A stretch of 11,675 bases of DNA, taken from NCBI GenBank assembly GCA_003513555.1, contig DOPG01000261.1, positions 4,940 through 16,614 of the forward strand, read 5' to 3'. The notes beneath the pieces were generated by a model. It was not told the DNA's origin, ran no database searches, and saw only the letters and a list, made by a program, of their open reading frames with translations. The DNA is from Rhodopirellula sp. Its GTDB lineage: Bacteria > Planctomycetota > Planctomycetia > Pirellulales > Pirellulaceae. A program made the position numbers and the translations under genes. Below, piece by piece: positions 6,586 through 11,675 of the stretch. Position 1 is the stretch's first letter; each line of letters starts with the position of its first letter.

Positions 6586-7470
6586 ATGGATTCCCAAACA
6601 ATGAGTGCTCCGCTGAATCAAACAGAGCCGCCAACACAACTGCAGCCCATTCTTGAGGCGGTTGGATTGCAGAAGACTTATGGGCGTCGGCGTGTCGTCG
6701 ACGGTGTCAATCTTACAGTGGGCAAAGCAGAAATTGTTGGCTTGCTTGGCCCTAACGGTGCTGGCAAGTCAACGAGTTTTCGCATGATTTGTGGAATGGT
6801 TGAGCCTGACAGAGGACGTGTCTACCTCGGAGGACGTGATGTTACAAATTGGCCCATGTTTCGCCGTGCCAAGGATGGACATATGGGGTATCTGCCCCAA
6901 GAGCCGAGTGTCTTCAAGAAACTGACAGTGGAGCAGAATATCTCGTCGCTACTTGAGCTTCTTGGTGTCGACCGTGCTACGCGAAAGAACCGCACCAACG
7001 AGCTGCTGGAAGAATTCAATATCACCCATATTCGAAAAAGCCGCGCGGGTGGCTTGAGTGGTGGAGAGCGTCGCCGGCTCGAGATCGCGCGATGCCTTGT
7101 GTCCAATCCCAAAATTGTGATGCTCGACGAGCCCTTCGCTGGCATCGACCCAGTAACCGTGCAATCGATTCAAGGTGTGATCAAGCAGCTAAGGGACAGC
7201 GGCATTAGCGTCTTGATTACTGATCACGCCGCTCGGGAAATTTTGCAGACCGTAGAGCGTTGCTATGTTATTTACCAAGGGCAGGTTCTGATTGACGGAA
7301 CACCTGACGAAGTGAAGCAACATCCTAAGGTTCGCGAAGAGTATCTTGGGAATCTCGACTCGAGTGATGATGCGCCGATCGAACAGGCAGGGACTCCGGT
7401 TCCAAAGCCACATTTTCGCAAGGCCTCGGGCGTAAGGTCTCGCAGGACCCGACGAGTGACTGATCTTTGA
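6586..7470 (+). CDS. lptB: LPS export ABC transporter ATP-binding protein LptB, 294 aa
   Basis: Cytoplasmic ATPase of the LptB2FGC complex, which extracts lipopolysaccharide from the inner membrane and pushes it along the Lpt bridge to the outer membrane. All ABC motifs are present: Walker A GPNGAGKST (55-63), Q-loop in YLPQEPSVF (Gln105), signature LSGGE (157-161), Walker B IVMLDEP (177-183) and H-loop ITDHAARE (His214). GYLPQEPSVFKKLTVEQNI and the FAGIDP after Walker B are characteristic of LptB rather than other ABC ATPases. The E. coli protein is 241 aa; this one has about 20 extra N-terminal residues and a basic tail of about 38 residues (from 257, with RKASGVRSRRTRR) of unknown role. 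The start at 6586 is supported by AAGGAAG (6573-6579); the frame is open from 6508 inside lepB. It probably shares a transcript with lepB. lptF, lptG and lptC are not in the window. Confidence 0.93.
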   Translation: MDSQTMSAPLNQTEPPTQLQPILEAVGLQKTYGRRRVVDGVNLTVGKAEIVGLLGPNGAGKSTSFRMICGMVEPDRGRVYLGGRDVTNWPMFRRAKDGHMGYLPQEPSVFKKLTVEQNISSLLELLGVDRATRKNRTNELLEEFNITHIRKSRAGGLSGGERRRLEIARCLVSNPKIVMLDEPFAGIDPVTVQSIQGVIKQLRDSGISVLITDHAAREILQTVERCYVIYQGQVLIDGTPDEVKQHPKVREEYLGNLDSSDDAPIEQAGTPVPKPHFRKASGVRSRRTRRVTDL

Positions 7471-7497
7471 GGTCAGTAGCTCTTTGAGATCAGTGGC
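7464..7497 (+). repeat. 17-bp tandem repeat across the lptB stop codon
   Basis: Two adjacent copies, TCTTTGAGGTCAGTAGC (7464-7480) and TCTTTGAGATCAGTGGC (7481-7497), match at 15 of 17 positions. The lptB stop TGA (7468-7470) lies in the first copy. In addition ACTGATC (7459-7465) and GATCAGT (7488-7494) form a perfect 7-bp inverted repeat, so the transcript end can fold. No T tract follows, so it is at best an untypical terminator. Confidence 0.6.
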
Positions 7498-7642
7498 TTG
7501 CAAAGGCCCCGCTTTTCTCGTGACGAACGGTCTTGGTGCCATTCCGTTGTGTGTTTTCCTGCGGGCAGGGCGGTGTGACGCGAGAGTCATGGTGTTTGAC
7601 GCTTCACGAGCGCAACTCAATCTTCACGTGTATTCGACGTTG

Positions 7643-7652
7643 TAAGCGCTTA
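7643..7652. other. Perfect 10-bp palindrome downstream of the TPR gene
   Basis: TAAGCGCTTA is fully self-complementary and lies five bases beyond the stop codon of the leftward TIGR03032/TPR gene, in the 186-bp convergent gap with lptB. Without a loop it is more like a protein-binding site than a terminator, and it may be chance. The rest of the gap shows no clear intrinsic terminator for either gene. Confidence 0.25.
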
Positions 7653-7656
7653 GGGA

Positions 7657-9201
7657 TCATTGGCCGATGGCTGCTCGTGCTCCAACGTGGTTCGGCTCAA
7701 TTTCAAGAACTTGCAGGAAGTGCTTTTTCGCTTCTGCAGGCCTGTTTTGTTTTCTTAATTCGTTTGCCAAGTTGAAGAGGGCAGGCACGTAAGTTGGGTT
7801 TGACTTGATCGCTTTGTGGTAGCAAGTGATAGCCTTGTCTGATTCCTTTTGTTGTTTCAATACATTGCCCAAATTGTTCCACGCACCTGCATGAGTAGGG
7901 TCAAGTGTGGTTGCACGTTCAAAGCAAGTTCCTGCATCGTTTAGGTTGCCCTGTTGGACATGCATCAAACCCAAATTGTTGAATGCCTTTGCGGTTTTTT
8001 CGGGCATGTGTCGTGGTGCCATCATGTCGGCGTGTTCCCGGTCTTGCGTTCGCTTGCCAAGTGGCAAAAGCTTGGGTGTTTTATTCACCTCTGTGGGAGG
8101 TTGGTCTGATTCCCAGTGGTGGATTTCACCTTGATGCGGAAAACTAAAATGATGTGCGTATTTCGAAGACGTGAAGCTGAGCATGGCCGGGCGTAACACA
8201 CCCGGGAGAACTTCTGTATCAAACAGTTCCACAATGGAGCTTTCGATGTTTACCTGATGAACGACCGCTCCAGTTTCCAGATCGATGACTCGAAGACCAC
8301 AGCAGGGGGCAGCGCAGTGCTTATCAAGGGTCGCCTCAAGTGGAAGGCCTTGAAATGCTTGCTCGCGTCTTGGTTTTGATAGTCCGACGAATGCGTACTT
8401 TGAGTGAATTGACAATCCTCTGGCATAACCAGGCAGGAATGTGACTGGTTCGAAGGTTCCAGTTTTTCGGTCAACAAAGCCAAGATGCCCCGTTCCGGAG
8501 TTGAGTACCCATAGTTTGCCTTGGTGGATGCGCGGGGAGTGTGGCATGGAAAAATTCTCCGCAACCACACCGTTCGTATCAGCATCAATGACCAGACCGC
8601 CTGAGACGCGTGATTCACGCCAGCCCTGAGCACGGTTCGATTGAGCGTGCATCGTGACATATTTGGGTTTTCCGTCTGCAATTGCAATGCCACTCAGATG
8701 GCAGCGGTCTTCTGGTGCAAGGTCTTTGATGAACTTGGGATGCCAGAGTGGTCGGAAATTGAACTGGGGATCGACGGTAGCTAAACAGTTGAACAGGGTA
8801 TTTACGAATACCGGTTTATCGTCGTTGCCGACAGCAATTTCGTGCCCATCGACTTCGCCGGTCGTGTAACCAACTCTGGGGACATAGAGATAGTCGTTGC
8901 CTCTCGCTGTGGCGTCGTTCACATTTGTTTTTTCGCGTTCGAATCGCCAGATCATTCGCTGTGTTACCAGCCAGAAAGTGTTTTCTTTGCAGCACATGCC
9001 CATGGCTCGATCGAAGGCGGCGGTTTGCAACGCTGCGGTTCCGTCCGGATTCGAGCCGAGCATTAGCACAGCACCAACCCGGTAGGTACTCATGGCTGCA
9101 CTAATCTTTTGTTCATGCATCCATTCCGGGAAACCAGCGGTCGCGGTGATTTCGAAATCAGGTCGCTGAATGATTGTTTGCATGCTTGAGGGCTTTGTCA
9201 C
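7657..9201 (-). CDS. TIGR03032-family-like protein with C-terminal TPR repeats, 514 aa
   Basis: Residues about 15-365 resemble the uncharacterised TIGR03032 (DUF4915-type) family; cues are FVNTLFNCLATVD, CHLSGIAIADGKPKYVT, MPHSPRIHQGKLWVLNSGTG, PGYARGLSI and CGLRVIDLETGAVV. The repeated pattern of a short strand, turn and V-D-x-x-T-G suggests a beta-propeller-like fold. A cysteine group (Cys296, Cys300, Cys301) lies in the segment before the last strands. After a linker, three TPR units follow (about 404-437, 438-471, 472-505), with the usual A-x-x-N-L-G and P-x-x-x-x-A pattern, implying protein-protein contact. No signal peptide or membrane segment is seen, so it is probably cytoplasmic. The GTG start at 9201 has AGGA ten bases upstream; ATG at 9183 is the alternative. 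The biochemical function is unknown. It is divergent from the large Ig-repeat gene. Confidence 0.8.
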   Translation of the reverse strand: MTKPSSMQTIIQRPDFEITATAGFPEWMHEQKISAAMSTYRVGAVLMLGSNPDGTAALQTAAFDRAMGMCCKENTFWLVTQRMIWRFEREKTNVNDATARGNDYLYVPRVGYTTGEVDGHEIAVGNDDKPVFVNTLFNCLATVDPQFNFRPLWHPKFIKDLAPEDRCHLSGIAIADGKPKYVTMHAQSNRAQGWRESRVSGGLVIDADTNGVVAENFSMPHSPRIHQGKLWVLNSGTGHLGFVDRKTGTFEPVTFLPGYARGLSIHSKYAFVGLSKPRREQAFQGLPLEATLDKHCAAPCCGLRVIDLETGAVVHQVNIESSIVELFDTEVLPGVLRPAMLSFTSSKYAHHFSFPHQGEIHHWESDQPPTEVNKTPKLLPLGKRTQDREHADMMAPRHMPEKTAKAFNNLGLMHVQQGNLNDAGTCFERATTLDPTHAGAWNNLGNVLKQQKESDKAITCYHKAIKSNPTYVPALFNLANELRKQNRPAEAKKHFLQVLEIEPNHVGARAAIGQ

Positions 9202-9607
9202 CAGTTTTAATTCCTAGCGGGTTTTTGTCGCAGGAGTCTCTTCTGGTTGAGTTGGAGATCATATTTGTCTGCTCAACCGCCAAGTTTATTGGGAATATCG
9301 ATTCAAATTCTAGCGTTATCTAAAATTTGTGGCGTGCTCACATCCGCAAGGTCGTGGCACCTTCAATTTTGCCGCGAACCGGTGAGCCCACATTTCGTTC
9401 AGGAATGTGAGTACAGGTGAACACCTCTCTCGTTCTTATATTAGTAGATGTGCCGATTTTTCCGAAAATATCGGGGATTTTGATTATAACTACTCGTGGG
9501 GGAAGTACACGGCTAGTGATGTGGTTGCGAATCCTCAGGCCGATGCGGTGTGCCGATGCCCCTCTTGAACAACTCATCTAAGTTCGAATCATCGGAATGC
9601 ACCACGC
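9202..9607. promoter_or_regulatory. Divergent intergenic region rich in inverted repeats
   Basis: 406 bases between the leftward TIGR03032/TPR gene and the rightward Ig-repeat gene, more AT-rich than the flanking genes. It must hold both promoters. TATATT at 9437-9442 (plus) could be a -10 box for the repeat gene, but no good -35 is seen. Four small dyads cluster between 9348 and 9474: AAGGT/ACCTT (9348-9363), CACATT/AATGTG (9389-9409), AGGTG/CACCT (9415-9426), and CCGATTTTT (9453-9461) with AAAATATCGG (9465-9474), which pair with a one-base bulge around CCG. The minus-strand open frame at 9338-9577 is not convincing as a gene. Confidence 0.45.
9245..9278 (-). promoter_or_regulatory. 7-bp inverted repeat flanking a possible -10 box of the TIGR03032/TPR gene
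   Basis: GGTTGAG (9245-9251) and CTCAACC (9272-9278) are perfect inverted copies separated by 20 bases. Between them, on the minus strand, is TATGAT (9258-9263), close to the sigma70 -10 consensus and 57 bases from the GTG start. The layout would suit a dimeric repressor covering a promoter, but no convincing -35 at 17 bases is present. Confidence 0.35.
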
Positions 9608-11675
9608 ATGTTAAGTAAGACGCGCAGCGGAAGCTTCAGGTTTCGGTCATCTAACCCACAAAAAAAACGTTCTAAGAAGAAGCGTTTGCGAAACCGGCTC
9701 CTCTATGAAGTGCTCGAGGAGAGAAGAGTCCTTGATGGTGCACCTGTCATCACTGTGGACAGTTTGCTGACCAACGATGCGACTCCCAAATTGACCGGCA
9801 CGATAGAAGGGGTTGCCGATTCCATTGAGATCAAGGTGGGGGGGCAATCTCTTCCAGCCACCCAGAGCGGGACAACTTGGGAATTGGCTGACAATGCTTT
9901 GACTGCACTTTTGGAAGGTACTTACGACGTTGCGGCTTCGGCAACGAATAGCTCGGGCACTGGGACGGATAACACGACGAATGAACTAACGATTGATCTG
10001 ACTTCACCTAACGCGCCGACGTCTCTTGATCTCGCGGACGCCAGTGATTCCGGCAGTTCCAGTGTTGATGATATTACTGCAGAAACCACGCCGCTGATCA
10101 CTGGATTTGCAGAGAATGGCAGTCTTGTAGAACTGTTTGATACTGATGGCGTGACCTCGCTCGGGACGGCGACTGCCGCTGGTGATGGCAGTTGGGCGAT
10201 CTCATCCTCCACTCTGTCGGAGGGAGTTCATGGTCTTTCAGCAGTTGCTACAGATCCAGCAGGTAACGTCAGTTCATCTTCGGCTGGTTTAGCTATCAGC
10301 ATCGACACGACAGCGCCAACGGTTGAGGTAGACGTTCAGTTCGTGAACGACAGCACGCCCGCGATTGCGGGAACGGTTAACGAAAATGATGCCGAACTGG
10401 CCGTCACCGTCGCTGGGCAAACGCTTGCTGCTACGAACAATGCGAATGGCACTTGGACGCTCGCGGATGATTCGCTCTCCGCGATAGTCGACGGTACCTA
10501 CAACGTCTGGGCCGTTGCAACTGACGTAGCGGGAAATATTGGTACTGATACCAAGGTTGATGAATTGACGGTTGATATTGTCGCGCCAACGACACCCTCG
10601 CAACCAGATTTGGTGTGGACTAGCGATACCGGTGTCTCAACAACTGACGATATCACTTCTGATTCTACGCCAACGTTTGCAGGTACTGGAGAATCTGGCA
10701 GTTCGGTTGAGATATTTGACGACGCTACGAGTTTAGGTGTCGTCGTGGTTGATGCTGGTGGGGTATGGGAATTTACCGCGTCTACCTTGGGCGATGGAAC
10801 GCATGAACTGACTGCTGTCGCAACCGATGCGTCCGGCAATATGAGCAACCCAAGCCCTGAGCTTAGCATCACGGTGGACACAGTTGCAGCAACAGTCACG
10901 GTCGATGCCTTGGCAACCAACGATTCCAGTCCCGAGCTGACAGGGCTAGTCGATGATGACGCAGCGTCACTGAGAGTCACCGTTGCAGGCCAAACCTATT
11001 CAGCGACCAACAATGCAAACGGCACTTGGACTCTCATCGATGATGTCTTGGCCGCAATCACTGATGCAACCTATGACGTATCAGTCACGGTAGCTGATGC
11101 AGCAGGTAATGTTGGATCAGATGCAACGGCATCGGAACTCGAAATAGACACCACCGCGCCGATCGTTACAGTCGATGAACTGATCACTAATGACACCACT
11201 CCCGAGCTAACCGGCACCATCGATGATCCTGCCGCAACCATATCCATCACCGTCGCAGGCCAAACCCACTCTGCCACCAACAACGGAGACGGAACTTGGA
11301 CGCTTGCCGATGGTGCGTTGAGCCCGCTTTCTGAAGGGAGCTATGATTTACTTGTTAGTGCAGCAGATTTGGTGGGGAATCTTGGCGCGGCCACGCCGGT
11401 TCGCACATTGGTTATTGATGTTACCCCGCCGAGTGTGCCGACATTGATAGATCTTCTAGCATCGAGTGATACCGGTGTCTCAGACACGGACAATGTCACA
11501 GCGGAAAATCAGCCAGTTTTCGCGGGAGTAGCGGAACCAGGATCGAGGGTCATTCTCTACAGTGATGAGGTTCGCTTCGCAACCACCGATGTGGATTCCC
11601 AAGGCGACTGGCGTACGGTTGGGGTTGAACCAATTCATTTTTCTTTTGATTTTGGTCCAGATTCATCACCAGTGG
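9608..11675 (+). CDS. Large Ig-like repeat surface/secreted protein with planctomycete N-terminal motif (3' end outside window)
   Basis: The frame is open from ATG 9608 to the right edge: 689 complete codons with no stop. A very basic N-terminus (RSKKKRLRNR, 21-30) leads into YEVLEERRVLDGAP (33-46), which matches the LEPR-XLL-type motif found at the start of many large exported planctomycete proteins. No classical signal peptide is visible. From about residue 47 the protein is a chain of bacterial Ig-like domains of the kind in BapA and RTX adhesins, with TNDxTPELTG, GTWTLADxxL, GTYDVxxxATDxAGN and IDTTAP signatures. Two domain types alternate (A-B-A-B-A-A-B). It is Asp/Thr-rich and I saw no cysteine, both usual for calcium-binding adhesive stalks. 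Probable role: cell-surface or matrix adhesion; inferred from architecture only. The start is constrained by an in-frame stop 14 codons upstream; the ribosome-binding site is weak (GGAA about 10 bases before). It is divergent from the TIGR03032/TPR gene. Confidence 0.85.
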   Translation, partial: MLSKTRSGSFRFRSSNPQKKRSKKKRLRNRLLYEVLEERRVLDGAPVITVDSLLTNDATPKLTGTIEGVADSIEIKVGGQSLPATQSGTTWELADNALTALLEGTYDVAASATNSSGTGTDNTTNELTIDLTSPNAPTSLDLADASDSGSSSVDDITAETTPLITGFAENGSLVELFDTDGVTSLGTATAAGDGSWAISSSTLSEGVHGLSAVATDPAGNVSSSSAGLAISIDTTAPTVEVDVQFVNDSTPAIAGTVNENDAELAVTVAGQTLAATNNANGTWTLADDSLSAIVDGTYNVWAVATDVAGNIGTDTKVDELTVDIVAPTTPSQPDLVWTSDTGVSTTDDITSDSTPTFAGTGESGSSVEIFDDATSLGVVVVDAGGVWEFTASTLGDGTHELTAVATDASGNMSNPSPELSITVDTVAATVTVDALATNDSSPELTGLVDDDAASLRVTVAGQTYSATNNANGTWTLIDDVLAAITDATYDVSVTVADAAGNVGSDATASELEIDTTAPIVTVDELITNDTTPELTGTIDDPAATISITVAGQTHSATNNGDGTWTLADGALSPLSEGSYDLLVSAADLVGNLGAATPVRTLVIDVTPPSVPTLIDLLASSDTGVSDTDNVTAENQPVFAGVAEPGSRVILYSDEVRFATTDVDSQGDWRTVGVEPIHFSFDFGPDSSPV
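9755..10900 (+). repeat. Two A+B Ig super-repeats of 573 bp
   Basis: Using the Val-Asp that opens each A domain as the landmark, A1 starts at 9755, A2 at 10328 and A3 at 10901, giving a spacing of exactly 573 bp (191 residues) twice. Each unit is an A domain of about 90 residues followed by a B domain of about 101 residues (SDSGSS or SDTGVS, DDIT, GSxVExFD, LxxGxHxLxAVATDxxGN). The internal Ser-Asp landmark of B lies 96 codons after A1 but 98 after A2, so small compensating indels exist. DNA identity is moderate; the best block is acgaacaatgcgaatggcac at 10433, matching 573 bases later with few changes. Confidence 0.8.
10901..11675 (+). repeat. Tandem A domains (270-bp period) then a third, partial B domain
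   Basis: A3 (10901) and A4 (11171) are directly adjacent with a 270-bp (90-residue) period, breaking the A-B alternation. B3 starts near 11441 and is cut by the window edge. B2 and B3 share an exact 15-mer, gataccggtgtctca (10625 and 11468), with the same reading frame, and both lie 98 codons after their preceding A landmark. B2 to B3 spacing is 843 bp, equal to 573 + 270. This fits duplication of an A-B cassette plus insertion or duplication of one extra A. Confidence 0.75.

Noticed and set aside
7533..7775. Plus-strand 80-codon frame after lptB
   Set aside because: No domain or start signal, and half of it is antisense to the TPR region.
9338..9577. 79-codon minus-strand frame in the divergent spacer
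   Set aside because: No recognisable domain or ribosome-binding site, and it spans the dyad cluster and likely promoters.
9597..9614. Five-codon leader peptide (ATG CAC CAC GCA TGT TAA) overlapping the start of the giant gene
   Set aside because: No separate ribosome-binding site at proper spacing; two His codons are not enough to suggest attenuation.
9755..11675. CRISPR-like or transposon repeats at the right end
   Set aside because: The periodicity is in-frame protein repeats (Ig-like domains) with diverged DNA, not short identical repeats with spacers.

Overview
The window looks like chromosomal DNA from a member of the Planctomycetota, most likely a Rhodopirellula-like Pirellulaceae. 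This is inferred from the sequence, not from a database search. The main clues are an N-terminal planctomycete LEPR-XLL-type motif (EVLEERRVLD) on a very large Ig-repeat protein, a greatly enlarged type I signal peptidase, a protein joining a TIGR03032-like domain to TPR repeats, loosely packed genes with 190-560 bp spacers, and several genes without a clear Shine-Dalgarno sequence.

Layout. 150-740 (+) encodes a ribbon-helix-helix (HicB-antitoxin-like) DNA-binding protein. 741-1206 holds no convincing gene. 1207-2478 (+) is lysA (diaminopimelate decarboxylase), closely resembling the enterobacterial type. 2479-3036 is a long spacer between the convergent genes lysA and dprA. 3037-4191 (-) is dprA. 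4192-4552 is the spacer between dprA and the divergent signal peptidase gene. 4553-6565 (+) is lepB (signal peptidase I, 670 aa) and 6586-7470 (+) is lptB (ATPase of the LPS exporter); they are 20 bp apart and probably form an operon. A 17-bp tandem repeat straddles the lptB stop. 7657-9201 (-) is the TIGR03032-like/TPR protein. 9202-9607 is a divergent intergenic region rich in inverted repeats. 9608 to the right edge (+) is the first 689 codons of a large, probably surface or secreted, Ig-like repeat protein that continues beyond the window.

Functionally, lepB and lptB both serve the cell envelope: one cleaves signal peptides at the outer face of the inner membrane, the other powers LPS transport to the outer membrane. 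lysA makes lysine from meso-diaminopimelate. DprA handles incoming single-stranded DNA during transformation. The right-hand end looks like an accessory module: a large repeat protein divergently transcribed from a protein of unknown function. I saw no tRNA, rRNA, CRISPR array, insertion sequence or prophage gene. The least ordinary things here are the architecture of the signal peptidase (a zinc-ribbon-like CxxC pair and an insertion of about 400 residues inside the catalytic domain), the alternating two-type Ig repeat array with strict spacing, and the dyad-rich divergent spacer at 9202-9607.
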